Assembly: GCA_024741835.1 (NCBI GenBank)
Contig: JAENRP010000412.1
Location: forward strand, 1-35,533
Direction: 5' to 3'
Length of the DNA stretch: 35,533 nt
Origin: Diplocarpon mali
Lineage: Eukaryota > Ascomycota > Leotiomycetes > Helotiales > Drepanopezizaceae
Below, piece by piece: positions 11,054-22,202 of the stretch. A model generated the notes under the pieces. That model made no database searches. It worked only from the letters and a program-made list of their open reading frames with translations, and was not told where the DNA came from. Both the position numbers and the translations under genes were made by a program. Numbering within the stretch: position 1 is the stretch's first letter; each line of letters begins with the position of its first letter.

Positions 11054-11446
11054 TAACTTAACAAAGGGCAAGCAAAAGGCAGTCTTATCTATTGAATCAC
11101 TAGCTTCTCTATCCTTTGTTATAAATAACTCTCCTAAAGATGATAATAAGAATGATAATAATAATGCTATAATATAAGTATCTATTCCTATTAGCAGAAG
11201 CTGTTAAACTATACTAATATTGGTATAAAATACTAAAGCTCCTGCGATACTAAGACTAGACTCCTCTAATACTAATAGTGAGCTATTAAGACGGAGTAGT
11301 CGCTTTATAAAGAAAGTATTATCTAGTAATAGTTCTCCCTATCCTTTAAAGAGAACTAAGGAGAATTGATATCTGGGTTAGTACTATTTTTAATTGTTTT
11401 TTGCGATTCTATAGTTTATTTGTTTATATTGCTAGCTTCGTTTTCT

Positions 11447-11470
11447 AACTCTTAGGCCCGGCCTATAGGT
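11447..11470. repeat. 24-bp palindromic repeat outside ORFs
   Basis: Lies 78 bp beyond the ORF B stop, just before the assembly gap; shows the repeat is not confined to coding sequence. Confidence 0.75.
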
Positions 11471-11483
11471 GAAAGCGTATATA

Positions 11484-11486
11484 NNN
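11484..11486. other. assembly gap (NNN)
   Basis: Three ambiguous bases join two sequence blocks. Contiguity across this point, including the head-to-head arrangement of ORF A/B and gypsy copy 2, is not proven. Confidence 0.95.
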
Positions 11487-11917
11487 AAAAAACTCTTCTT
11501 TTTTTTCTTTTTACCTTTAATAAGGATATAGCCCTAGTTTAGGCCTTTTGATATATTAGTTTTCTTGCACTTAAAGTTTGCTAATAATTGATATGCTATT
11601 GCCTTAACCTATATTATTTTATATTCTTTACTAATAGTAGTAAGGGCTACTACTTTTATTATTTAGGATATATATAAAGACCTAAGATAGATAGGTCTTA
11701 TGATATATATCATATAATCGGCGTAGGATAGTAGGAGGATAAAAGGGCCATCTTCTATATATAGAGATAGCGCGCGTCGCTATAAGTACTGAATATACCC
11801 TATACTTGGGACTTGTTCCTAATATCTTATCTAAGAGAGCCCGCTTATGGTGCTTCCTCCTCTTGTTTTTAGGTCTTCCCTTAGACCTATTCTTATATTG
11901 TCTCCCCTCTGTTTTAT

Positions 11918-12272
11918 ATTAAATGGATTCTTCCTTCTTATCTCGATTTGTTTTAAAAGTATTAGCTAAAGTTATATATTAATCTATATCAGCTAGGAAT
12001 TCCTCTTTAGAGATTCCCTTTAATCTTAATTCCTTAATTAAGAAGTTGTTAAATTAGAGAATTCCAAGGGCCACTTATATTAAAAGGTTATTAATAGCAT
12101 TCGCGTAAGCTAAAAGGAGTTTCTATTACTTTATATCTCCTAGGGCTATATAGGTCGATTTAAAGCTTTCTATTGATATAATAGCTCTACTATCCTAAGA
12201 GAAATTTGTAACTATTATTTATTTATCCCCTATTATAGTAAATCAAACCATTTGCGAGTTCTTTAAAGGCAT
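11918..12272 (-). pseudogene. inverted N-terminal fragment of ORF A
   Basis: Minus-strand frame starting ATG at 12272 (MPLKNSQMV) and closely matching the first about 118 codons of ORF A, including NFSQDSRAI, IALGDIKQQ and FNNFLIKELRLKGI. Similarity stops abruptly near 11918, where unrelated sequence begins. As with the plus-strand copy, it lies about 220 bp downstream of a gypsy pol end, so the gypsy-ORF A linkage is present in both copies. Stops are TAA/TAG. It may be truncated by a rearrangement or by the nearby assembly join. Confidence 0.75.
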
Positions 12273-12489
12273 ATTACTTATAAAAGATATAGAATGCAAA
12301 TAAGAGAGTTTAATAAGATATAAGAATTAAAAGGGCATATAAGCTGCAATAGGGTTGCTATATATATATTAAGGAAATTAGACTTTTATTTTTTTTTATT
12401 TAAGGAAAGTAATAGGAATGCTATAATTAAAGGTTAATATTAAAAATGTAAAAATAGGTTAAAGTAAGTAAGATATTAGAGTAATCTTA
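12273..12489 (-). other. gypsy pol to ORF A spacer, second copy
   Basis: Inverted counterpart of 3791-4008 with the same order of words, including the run of T/A near the middle. No gene seen. Confidence 0.55.
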
Positions 12490-12668
12490 AAAGATCTATA
12501 TCTTAAATAATAAAGGAGGCGACCTTGCCGAAAATGTAAAAATAAGGATTATAAGAAGGCAAGACAATTGATAGGCTAGGAAATCGTTTAGTATTTTCGC
12601 TTGCGTTCTTTAGATATTTTAAGAATAATAACTTAAGGTCTTAATTAATTAGATATTTTAATATTCTT

Positions 12669-12692
12669 TACTTGCAGGACCGGCTTATAGGT
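12669..12692. repeat. 24-bp palindromic repeat in gypsy copy 2 pol tail
   Basis: Same position as the copy at 3590 in gypsy copy 1; reads TYKPVLQV on the minus strand in the pol frame. Confidence 0.75.
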
Positions 12693-14103
12693 TAAGTTGG
12701 AAAAATCTTAATCTTTATCTAAGGGCTTAAAATTACTTATATCGCCGTCGGTTCCTATAGAAGATTCGGAGGTTGTATCGGTTTCTAATTCGTCTTCTAA
12801 GGGAAATAAGGTCTAATTATATTAATAAAATCGCTTTAATCGATTAGCTGCGAAGGTTCTTCTAATATCGATTCCATTAAGTTCTTAAAAAGAATAATAT
12901 CCCTTTTCTCTTTGCTTAGATCTAACTTTAAATAGGCCAAGCTATTAATAGTCAAATTTAGTATCTATTAATATATTAATACTTCTTATAATATTATAGA
13001 CTAAGATAAGATCATCTTTTTAAATAGGGTGCGTTTTAAGTATTTTGAAAGCAGCCTATACCTCTTTAGCTTTTTCCTTATATTATTTCTTTTATAGAAT
13101 GATTTCTTCTATATTTATATTTTAAAGCTTAAGTTATTAGTATCTTATTACTAGCAAATTAGAACGGTTTTGAATTTGGCTATAGTCGAATAATCTTTAA
13201 ATAGGCTATTGAAATTCAAAAGGGAGCTATGCCTCTTTGCTATAGATAAAGAAGAATAGTATAATTCTAATTAATTTATAGATTATTATTCTATAAGTAA
13301 AGAGTATTCTATAAAAGTGTTTTATCTAATTCTTAAATCCTCTATAAGTAACTTTAGATAGACTATTAAGAATGTTATAGTATCCTTATTCTATTATTCT
13401 ATTAGCTTTCGAGTTATATATTAAGATTTGAACCCACTTAATATTATATTTTCGTAAGAAAGCTTTAACTACTCCTTTGTTTTTAAGGCCTCTATTAATA
13501 GTTAGTCTATTAAAAAGTCTATAGTAATAGACTATATCTTTTTAAAGGAACTTCGCAATTGCTTTAAAGTTAGCTGATCTTAAAGGTCTTCCTTTAAGCT
13601 ATCCTAATAGGTCTTCTTTTATTAAAATAAAATATATTATCCTATTTTCAGTAGTTAGTACTTATATAACGTCGAGACTGACTTTATAGAAAAGGCCTAA
13701 TAGCTAGGTTAGGAATAAGGGATTCTCTTTATAATTAGGTTTTCATTTCTAATAAAAGATGCAACTTTTTATAAAAGCTTTGCAATCCTTAAAAGAACCT
13801 TTTTAAAAGAATTTTCTTAAAAGTCGGTAGTAAGTAGACTTAGCTCCTTAGTAGCTAGTCTTTTTATAAATATCTTAAATAGCCTTAGCTTATAGTTTAT
13901 TATTATTTAAATAGAGTTATATAAAAAATAAGTTATCACTCCTTTTAAATAATCTCCTTCCTTATATTAGATAAATCAGAACTTTGGCTTTAAACTTTTG
14001 AAAATCCTTAAAAGGAACTATCTTTAGTCATTTAAGTGTAATTAAAAATTTTACAATTTCTTTAAAGTCACTTAAGTAGTTAAGTAATAAAATTCTCTTA
14101 TTT

Positions 14104-14127
14104 AACTCGCGGGCTAGGACTGCGAGT
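14104..14127. repeat. 24-bp palindromic repeat in gypsy copy 2, different phase
   Basis: Clear copy lying between RNase H and integrase. In the pol frame that I infer from flanking similarity it reads RLAVLAREL, not the usual T-x-R-P-G-L-x-V, so it is the exception to the shared codon phase (or a nearby frameshift hides the phase). Confidence 0.75.
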
Positions 14128-14588
14128 CGAGTCCTTTTAAGATAATATATTAATAAATAACCAACTTTGTTCTCTACTTACTTATTAATATCTATTTCGT
14201 CTTCTTTAATCAAATCAAAGGGGTAGGGACGAGTTCTTCTTAAAAGGCTATCTGCAGCGGTATTTTTCATTTTTAAAATGTATTTAACTTCAAAGTCCAT
14301 TAGTCTTATTTAAGCAATCTATTTTATTAGTAAAGCTCTTAAGAGATCGCTTATAACTCTATTCAATTGTTTTATTAGTACTTTAACATTAGTTTTAAAG
14401 ATAAAGTAAGTACTATAAAGGTCGCTTCTTATCTTTTTTATTACTTTTAAAGAGCTTTTATATTCCTATTTAATAGTATTATACTTTATCTCTATTAGAT
14501 TCTAAAGACCACTTTTAAAGTGAGCTAAATATCTTTTCTATTAGCTATTAGCTTATTAAAGGATAGTACCTTATCTAATTAAGCTTGC

Positions 14589-14593
14589 GTTAA
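14589..14593. repeat. target site duplication GTTAA, left of copia B
   Basis: GTTAA here and at 22198-22202 flank the element exactly. Removing the element and one copy restores the gypsy frame (LIV-N-ASL). Confidence 0.9.
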
Positions 14594-14791
14594 TATGGTG
14601 CGGTCGGCTGGAGGGCCTTTATTAGGTCGCTTAAGAGGCTCGCTAATATAGATAAAGATAATTGATTATATTATTCTTTAGTATATATATGGTAAGGAGA
14701 CTTTAGAAAGAAAAGGAAGAGTCTATAACTTAGCAGGAGTTACGTAGAGGGTCTTTAGAATAAGTGGAGACTCCGCCTATTCTATATAATA
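14594..14791 (-). repeat. 3' LTR of copia B
   Basis: 198 bp, TATGGTGCGG...CTATATAATA on the plus strand, the RIP-altered form of TGTGGTGCGG...CTGCACGACA seen at 23814-24010. On the element strand it starts TGTCGTGCAG and ends CCGCACCACA. All four copies in the window keep an inverted pair GTCTCC/GGAGAC (or the RIP form) near the element 5' end. Confidence 0.9.
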
Positions 14792-16260
14792 TACCCCTTA
14801 GTTAGGCGATACTCTTAGAATTGCTTAGCTATATAAATAAAATAAAAGAAAGAATAGCAGTTGTAAGGAAAAGAGGCTCTATCTTATATACTGCCTCTTT
14901 AGAGGTCGTTCCTTTTAGAATAAGAAGGGTTGCTATAAGCAATAAGCGCGCTTAAGAATCTTTGCAATTCTATACTAATGCTCTATTAGGCTTCTTATAG
15001 AGTATTTCCATTATAGAAGTTCTTCTTCCCTTCTTTTAAAAATAACCCTCTTTTATTATTTAAAAATATTGTCTTTATATTAATAATTTTTAAATATAAA
15101 AGGAACTCTTGCTTATTATAGCCTTAGCTGCCTTTGTAAAGTAAGACCTTTAGAGTCCTTATACCTTGCGTTATACTGACTTTGCATTAGGTTGCTAGCG
15201 CTCCTTTGGGAGCTGCAACCCTAGCGCGATTATCCTAGCGCCTGCTAGGCAATAAGCCGCTGCTGCTATCGCCCCTACTGCTGCCGCTGCCTCCGCTGCC
15301 GCCGCCGCTACCTAAGAGCCCTGCCCTTGCTATATGCCATATACCTAAGCCTATAATAAAGCGCGATAACGCGTGCGTGCGTTATATTATATATAAGAGT
15401 ACTAGCAATCTTAATTATTAATACTTTAATAGCACCTTTAGTATGCGTTGCGTTTATTATATAGTGCTAAGCAATAGCTGCTAGCAGGCCAGCAGACCTC
15501 TCTTTGCCTTTTAAAAGGCTATTGTATCGGCCTACGCCTATGGCGCCTTTAAGGAGGAGGTAGTACTACTGCTTAATATAATAAAGGGTACGCTCTAAAG
15601 CTTCTATAGTATATTTATCAAGTCTTATTAAGTTTTAGGCTGATTTTAAAAGATAAGAGCAATTAGACCCTAATGCTAAGAGGGCCTGCTACTCTTATAA
15701 GTAGTAGTATCGCTGCCTCCCTTGCTCTTAATATACTATTCCTATTCGCTCCTAGGCCTTTTAGCTTAGACCTATTCGCCCTTATCGCCGCTGCCGCCGC
15801 TCCTATTCCCTTTGCCTTTGCTATTGCAGCCGCTATTATAGTCTCTTTGTTTATCTCCTTAGCCTCTGCTATTGCTGCGCCTATCCTTGCTGCTGCCCTT
15901 ACTACCCTCGCTCCTATCGCCCCTGCCGCACCCCTCGCCTTCGCCCCTGCTATCGCTAATATATTTGCCGGCAGGCCTTTAGCCGAGGGAGTGCTAGTAG
16001 GCCTCTCTTAGAAGGAGATCTGTATAGAGCTCTTAGCTATAGCGTCTTAGCTCCTAGCCTTAGCTAAGAGAATTTAAGAGAGGGTTGCGCCTTATAATAG
16101 TAGCTTAGGAATATTACCTATTCTTATATTTTTAAAAAAGGAAAAGCTTTTATAGTACGCTTTATAAGAGAAAATAAATAAATATGATTATAAGAGAGTA
16201 GGAGCTTATAAGTATAAGTCTTTTAGTAATAAGTAACTACTTATTAATAAGTGCGAGTTG
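14792..16260 (-). other. copia B 3' region with GC-richer, Ala-codon-rich stretch
   Basis: Between the pol stop and the 3' LTR. 14792-15000 is also present at 30863-31067 in another B copy, so it belongs to the element. 15180-15340 and 15673-16011 are unusually GC-rich with repeated GCTGC/GCCGCC words and little RIP. A 112-codon Ala-rich frame (plus, 15673-16011) and a long open minus frame with Ala/Arg-rich AAARIGAAIAEAKE are both open here; open frames on both strands are expected from low-complexity GCN repeats, so I do not call a gene. An ATAACGC/GCGTTAT inverted pair lies near 15366-15385. Confidence 0.5.
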
Positions 16261-19200
16261 CTAAACGATTATTTAAAAGCTTTAAAGGTTTAATAAATGA
16301 ATAAAGCTCTTAAACTTCTAATAGTCTAGGTTCTTAATAAGCCTATCTGCGTATATCTCTTTAATAGGGAGGTAGATTATTTAAAAGCTTCTTCTTTAAT
16401 ACTCCTAGCGGATTTATATATTACTAATTTCGATATATTAAAGGCTTATCTTAATCTTTTTATTCTTTATAATAATTAGCTAAATCGTCTATTAATTATT
16501 ATAATATATATTTTATTTAAAAAGGGAGTCTATGCGAATATCCTTAAAGAGGCGTTTTATAGCTATTATCTCCTTTGCAGTAGAAACTATATTATAAAGT
16601 TCTACTTTAATAGAAGAGAGCGTGACAGTCGCTTAGCGATTCGCTTTCTAAATAATCGGTCCTTTAAATAGAAAGAAGATATATCCTTAAGAGGATTTGC
16701 AAGTCTCTTAATCATCTTTAAAAGAAGCATTTAAAAACGCGACCAATTGGTATTCCTTAGCCTTAAAGCTATAGGCAATTCCTAAGAAGCGCGTGCTATA
16801 TAAGTATTAAAGCGTCTAGTCTATAGCTAAGAGGTACTTAAAGCTTAGATTAGTTAAGAAGAAAGATAGTTAAGAGGCTGCGAACGCAATATCTAAGCGT
16901 ATTATAATCGCTATATAAAGAATAGAGCCTATTTTCTCTTAGTACTCCTTTACCTTTTTTAAAGAAGCTTGCCCTAAGTTCTTAATAAACTCCTTCTTTA
17001 ATAGTAGAGTACTAGGCACTCTTCCTATATTAGCTTTAAACTTTTAAGCAATCTTCTTAATATAGGTATTATAAACTAAGAAGATCCTCTTTTCCTTCTT
17101 ATTTTAAATAATCCTTACTTTAAGGAATTAGGAGATATCTCCTATAATAGTAAGCTTATATACCCTCTTTAGGTCTTTAATTAAATAAGTCGCCTGATCT
17201 AAGTTAAAGGCTTTATATAACACTTAAATATCGTTGATATAAAACGCTATAAAGACTATGCGATCCTTTATTATAAAAATACAAGGCTCCTTGCTTAGTA
17301 GCTTGAGTTAAAGGCCTTTAAGCATTCCTACGAAGTTCCTATACTATAGCGCTAAAGAGTCTTTCAACCTATAGAGCGCGCGGTCCAGTTTTACTACTAT
17401 ACTAAGGCGCTTAAAGCCATCTAATAAGAAGCATATAACTAAAGTACTCCTTAAATTTCTAAGAGCATTGACAAACGTATTAATAATATCGAACTGCTTT
17501 ACTTCTATATTAAAGTATATAGCAAGCGCTATTAATACCTTAAAAGACCTTGCTATAAGCGTGGCTGCGTAGGTTGAGAAAATTGAAGCTTTATCTTAGA
17601 GATCCTCTCGTACAACTAGCTATAATCGGTACTTTAGAAGCTTACTAGAGCTATTAACCTTATAGGTAAAAACCTATTTTAATAGTATTAGCAGGGGTTT
17701 TAAGTAATCCCTTTATACGATTCTTTAGTAACTTTGAAATTCCAAATTCCTAATCTTCTAGCGCCCTCCTTCTTTAAATCGTTTACTAAAAGGGTGCTTC
17801 TCTAGGTCTAGCTATCTTTTCGAAGGCTTTAGCAAAGAGCTTTAGTGCTATAGGCGGTTAAGAGACTGCGCTCTATCCTTTGCCTAATTATTAACTGCAG
17901 CTTTAACAATTGTATAAACTATTAAATAGTCCTTCTTATCCTCCTTTATTTATTCATTCGCTTAAAAGGTCGATATAAACTCCTATATATATAAGAAGTA
18001 GGGTAAATTAATATTGCTTTAAAAGAGTATATACTTTAAAGCAGTAGTATATACTTTTAAAGTCTCCTATTGCTTAACACTTAAGCGTCTTATCCTCTTT
18101 TGCCTAAGAAGAGGGAGTTCCTCTTTGCGCTTTTCTCTATAGGTCTCCTCTTCTATTTTTATTATTACTAAAGGTTCCTTTAAGAGTCTAGGTAGCTCTA
18201 TCTCCTAAGCCTATAGTCTTTAAGCTAGTATTACAACTTAAGGTATTATATTATTAGGGCCTATTCCTTTTATTAGATCGCTTCTTATAAGACTATTAGA
18301 GCTCCTCCTAGATCTTAGCAGTAGTACCTTTAGCCTTCTACTAGAGTTCACTAAGGCCTGCCTTTATAATTAAAGACTTTATTTTAAAGCCTTTAAGCTA
18401 TCTCTATTCCTATATAAAATAGCGGCTAAAGATCTGCCGATCGCCTTATAGAACTCGTCTTTAGAGACTCCCTTAAAGTCGTCTATAGTTCCTTCTTTAA
18501 TAGGGCCTCTATAAGGAATTATCACCCCTAAGCTCTAGTCGCCATTTGCCTTCTTAAAGACTAGCGAAGTAGCTTTCAATTCGCTTGCTTCTACCCTTAA
18601 GTTTCTAAATAGGTCTCTTAAAGAATTTGGATTTAAGTTAAGGCCTTTTATATTATTAGTTAAAGGCTATAAAGCAGCGTTAGTCTATAATATAGGCTCT
18701 TCTTATATAACGGCTTCTTCTATAGTAACTGCGTTCGGCCCTGCGATAAGCTCCGATTCTTTAAAAATGCCTTCGAACTTAGCGTCTTAAGTTCCCTCTC
18801 CCTTTCTAATTAATTAGAAGGTTGTCTTAAGTTCTTAGCGCAATATAAGGTTTGCGCGCTTAGCTTTTAGACTATAGAAGAGAGACTTATCGAATTTGAT
18901 ATTATAAGTTATTATTACTTGCTAAAGCATAGGAACTTAAATTCTATAAACATTAGAGGTAATATATCTAATTAAATAACTTAAGTGCCTTTGTAGTTTA
19001 ATTTTAAAGGTTCGGCAGTCCCTCCCCGCCTCCCTCTCTTTAATTAAAGGGTATACGCAAGCGCTATATATATAAATGCGACTCTAATTAGGCTTTAAGC
19101 TTACTATTATTTACTTAATAAGCAGCGGCTTATAAAATCGAAAATACTACTTAAACTAACTATAAAGAGCTTCGCTTAATAAGATCATCTTCTTCCTAGC

Positions 19201-21795
19201 GAGTAGGAAGATATTATAAAGGTATATAGCAGCCTTTATAACCTCTGGCCAAAGGCTTGCTAAAAGCCTAGCGTAGATTCTTATTTTAATAGAGCGTTTA
19301 ATCAACTCCCTTCCTACTTGCTCTGCGCCTCTATTAGGTTAATATATATAAGTAGGAGTAAGCTTTAAATCAATTCCCTCCTCTTTTACCTATCTTTAGT
19401 ACTTTATAAGAGAGTCTTCCCTTAAGGAGATTACTAAAGTATTATTATTTTACCTAATCTTGCAAATTAAAAGCCTATATTAGCGTTTCACCTATGCTTT
19501 AAAGGCCTAAAGGACCTTTATAACTATATTTCTGCCCTTTAATCTTAATAGGAACGTTTAAAGTATACTACTATACTTATCCTTAATTAAAAGAACTTAT
19601 AAGCAACTATTATATAAGTTATTTAAAAAATTAAAGAGATCCTAGGAGATCCTAAAAAAGGGCCTTGCAGATCGGTTTTTAAAGGTAGCATAAGAAATAA
19701 CTTACTTAGCAAACACTACTGCGTATATAAGGCACTCTAACCTTTGTATTCCTTTGATCTTTACTCCCTTAGCGCACTTGACTAATGCTTAAAGAGCCTT
19801 TGCGCCTAGGTAGCTAGCGCAAAGGTGCTAAGTGTATATATTATTATCCCGCACCCTAGTAGGTATATAACTAGACTAAAACCTATTATAAAGCATCGTC
19901 TTAGCTATAGGGAATGCTATTAAGGTAGAGAAGTCATATTAAAGTATATTTAAAAGATCTAAATAGTTAATAGGCTTATATTTAAAAAAAATAAGATTAT
20001 GGCAACGCTTTAATTAAGCTTGCTTTATAGAATCTTTAATACTTTTAAAGCGCGAAGTAAGGTCTACTCTAAAGTACTAAAAACCCTTATCTGCAAAGAG
20101 CCTCTTTAAGATAATATTAATAGTAAACTCCTTTATAATAGTAATATTACAAAGCGTTATCCCTATAGGAGAGCCGTCATGCTATAGAAGAGAGTCTGCT
20201 ATATATCTATTACCTCTCCTAATAATTAGGAGTCTTGAGGTACCTGCTTTAATATATTACTATAAGTCGCCAGAAGGCTTAAAGGTGCCTGCAATAAGTA
20301 AATCCTTCGAATTAACAATATGAGTAGTTGCGCAATTATTAAAGAGCGTACTTAAGGAAAGCAGGTAGCGTTCTAGCTTAAAGAGGTAGTAGATGTTAAA
20401 CGATTCTTCAAAAGCGTCAAAGGCAAAGGGATCTATTACTATAAAGACTAATAAGTTCTCCCTTTTATCGCCTAAACTATCCTCTTTAAAGGCTAAAGCC
20501 TTTCCCTTAAATTTGTCAATTACTATTACTATAATATTATTCTCTTTAAGCTATGCTTAGAGACCCTTGAACTAGTCTCCTGCGTTTAACGCCTTTTATA
20601 TTTATAAGACCTCCTCTCGCAAGGGGAGAACCTTTATATTTTCCTTACGCCTATCTATAGCATATAACAGTTTCCAATAGTCCTAGGGCTTCTAATAGTG
20701 ATTTTTAAAGCCTTCACAAGGGCACTTAGGCCTGATCTCCCTTTTAGAGCTTATAGAGCGATTTCGAGAGCTGCTTGCTAGAGCCTGCAAAGGGGTTTCG
20801 GCATCTAAGAGAGACTCTTGAGTAGTAAAAACTGCTAGCCCTTTATTATCAATCGCTTTATTAGATTCAATGCCTGCTAAGGCACAGCTTAATTGCATTA
20901 GGTTATACTTACACAAGGTTCCCATCTACTTATTAGTAATGATTTCCTCCTTTAAGCGAGTCGCTTAACTTAAATTAATCTTTACTATAACTGAGTCTAA
21001 AAAATTAGTAACTCTTAGTCTCCCTTTAATCTTAAGAAGATTGTATTATTCTACTAGGTAGTACGCCTCCTACTACTCCCAGATCTACTACTAAGTATTA
21101 GTTCTTCTAGTCTTACCTTAGTATAGTATATTATAATACTAGAGCCTTGTCTAAGACTGAATAGCCTTATTAGAAGGCGCAATATCACGCTTTAAAATAG
21201 ATACTAGGCCTTAGAGTAAGAGTTGCTAGTTTACTAAAATGGAATATAGGTCATTAGCAGTAGTTCCAATTATAGGAGTATTTCTATTAGGTATTAAGGA
21301 GAAGAGCTTCTTAGCTTGGATTTATACTTAAGCTATTGCAGAAGCTAGGAGCGTTCTGTTAATAGTCTTAGAGACCTATTCTAAGAGTAGTTTGTAGTAT
21401 TTGCGTTAGGTCTTCTAAATCTCCTTGCGTATATAGTGCTCCTTTATTAGGATTTTATATTCATCCTTAATATCCTTATAAGAAGCCTATAGAAGAGGAG
21501 CCTTTAATAGGTCTCCTAAGGGAAAGCGGGCGTAAATCTATTCAAATAGAGTCGCTGCATACTCTTTATACGACTTCGCATATACTATATAAAGGTTAGC
21601 CATTTCTAATTCCTTAAGCTCTTATATAAAGGGAGCTTAAGGCTCGGTCTTTATAATTGACTTAAATAGGAGTCTTAGATCGGCAAAAATGGTGATATTA
21701 TAGAGCTTAATAAAGAATATATATTTACTAAACCACTTTACCTAAGAGGCAAAGGTATTGAGGCAAGGCTTAAAGATGCTTAAAGAGTCAGATAT
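16261..21795 (-). pseudogene. copia B gag-pol polyprotein (RIP-degraded, complete length)
   Basis: One phase of 1,844 codons from ATA 21795 (probably ATG before RIP, then SDS) to TAG 16263-16261. Gag occupies about 21,795-20,600 and includes CPCEGFKNHY near 20,700, possibly a zinc-knuckle remnant. The protease motif LFNNCATTHIVNSKDLL lies at about 20,350-20,295. A GAG-pre-integrase segment (LGAKALQALVKCAKGVKIKG) lies near 19,830-19,750, then integrase. Reverse transcriptase has FYINDI where active copies have YVDD (about 17,255-17,232), followed by ISQFLKVRI and NTYIKKIA. RNase H shows NASFKDD, GYIFFLFKGPI and SSIKVELY near 16,720-16,600, and ends with the ADRLIKNL segment. Stops are TAA/TAG. 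The whole set is needed for retrotransposition; this copy cannot make it. Confidence 0.88.
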
Positions 21796-21980
21796 ATTAA
21801 ATAGAGTTTATTAAAAAGGTTAGGTATATAAATGAAGTTTATAAATAAGGTTCGATCAGAAAATGGAGATTTGTTAATTGAAAATAAAGGTCCTTTAAGT
21901 CGTTATAAATACTCGAAAAGTCGGTCAGGAGCTCGAAGGGCCCTTTAGCCGATTGCATATAAAGAGAAAGCATATTAAAG

Positions 21981-21999
21981 TGCTTACAAGGCTTATAAC
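21981..21999 (-). other. primer binding site of copia B (half initiator-tRNA type)
   Basis: Immediately inside the 5' LTR the minus strand reads GTTATAAGCCTTGTAAGCA. Its complement, with RIP reversed, is CAAGGCTCATAAC, i.e. an anticodon stem and the CTCATAA anticodon loop of tRNA-Met. It matches the PBS of copia A and C in the first ten bases. Confidence 0.65.
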
Positions 22000-22197
22000 T
22001 GTAATGCGGTCAGCTGGAGGGCCTTTATTAGGTCGCTTAAAAGGCTCGCTAATATAGATAAAGATGATTGATTATATTATTCTTTAATATATATATAGTA
22101 AAGAGACTTCGGAAAGAAAAGGGAGAGTCTATGACTTAGCAGGAGTCACGTAGAGGGTCTCCAGAATAAGTGGAGACTCCGCCCATTCTGCACAATA
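22000..22197 (-). repeat. 5' LTR of copia B
   Basis: 198 bp, aligned end to end with 14594-14791 and with the solo LTR at 23814; ends TGTAATGCGG...CTGCACAATA on the plus strand. It shows fewer RIP changes than the 3' LTR. Confidence 0.92.
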
Positions 22198-22202
22198 GTT
22201 AA
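22198..22202. repeat. target site duplication GTTAA, right of copia B
   Basis: Partner of 14589-14593; the gypsy RT/RNase H frame ends here and resumes at 14593 on the minus strand. Confidence 0.9.

Larger units (their letters stand above)
7935..11369 (+). pseudogene. ORF B: diverged paralogue of ORF A, about 1,144 codons, RIP-degraded
   Basis: The frame starts at ATA 7935 (likely ATG before RIP; MPKKSIAV, matching the MPFKN start of ORF A) and ends at a TGA at 11367-11369, a stop that RIP does not readily make, so it is probably original. Internal stops read are TAA/TAG. N-terminal similarity to ORF A is clear: FSQDSKTL, TYRTLGEIEQQ, FDNFFKNELKTKGI. A middle segment FLYNITYSLIQQTLRMHYRL corresponds to ORF A. 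A His/Cys cluster HTHSHGNC lies near 9885-9912. The C-terminal 150 codons are Lys/Ser/Asn-rich and probably disordered, ending SSPYPLKRTKEN. Four in-frame palindromic repeats occur at 8792, 8978, 10208 and 11030. No known domain recognised; nuclear or nucleic-acid role is only a guess from the basic tail. Confidence 0.65.
11370..11917. other. unassigned segment holding an assembly gap
   Basis: Between the true stop of ORF B and the broken end of the inverted ORF A fragment. It contains an NNN at 11484-11486, a palindromic repeat at 11447 and, from about 11700 to 11900, a less RIP-damaged stretch with CG-rich words. A short basic minus-strand frame (KGRPKNKRRKHHKR near 11,890-11,850) is visible but I cannot identify it. 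Small inverted repeats such as AGACCTA/TAGGTCT occur near 11680-11700. Confidence 0.4.
12490..14593 (-). pseudogene. gypsy copy 2: RNase H, integrase and pol C-terminus
   Basis: Reading on the minus strand from 14593: the end of the RT/RNase H junction (VNASL then GTIL, the fungal gypsy VDASLxGWG motif), a YIFKTNVKVL/RALLIK segment, then DFEVKYILKMKNTAADSL (RNase H end), a linker with DFQKFKAK, integrase with NRGLKNKGVVKAF and YNSKANRIIE, and an acidic C-terminal tail near 12,760-12,690. The enzyme set copies and integrates gypsy cDNA. Integrase and tail align to gypsy copy 1. The frame is broken by TAA/TAG throughout, with a few apparent frameshifts. Confidence 0.8.
14594..22197 (-). mobile_element. 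Ty1/copia element B, full length (7,604 bp), nested in gypsy
   Basis: Complete structure: 198-bp LTRs at both ends, GTTAA duplications, half-tRNA PBS next to the 5' LTR, one 1,844-codon gag-pol frame and a long (about 1.4 kb) 3' region before the 3' LTR. At 7.6 kb it is longer than the usual 5 kb copia, mainly because of that 3' region. It is moderately RIP-damaged: Met, His and TG dinucleotides survive in places (e.g. 20,692-20,925), suggesting later insertion than the gypsy host. Two more family B remnants are present at 23814 and 30666. Confidence 0.92.

Noticed and set aside
15673..16011. 112-codon Ala-rich membrane-like protein
   Set aside because: GCN-rich low complexity opens frames on both strands; it lies in the 3' region of copia B with no start context or homology that I can see.
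20692..20925. 77-codon minus-strand frame as its own gene
   Set aside because: In phase with and part of copia B gag-pol (codon 291 onward).
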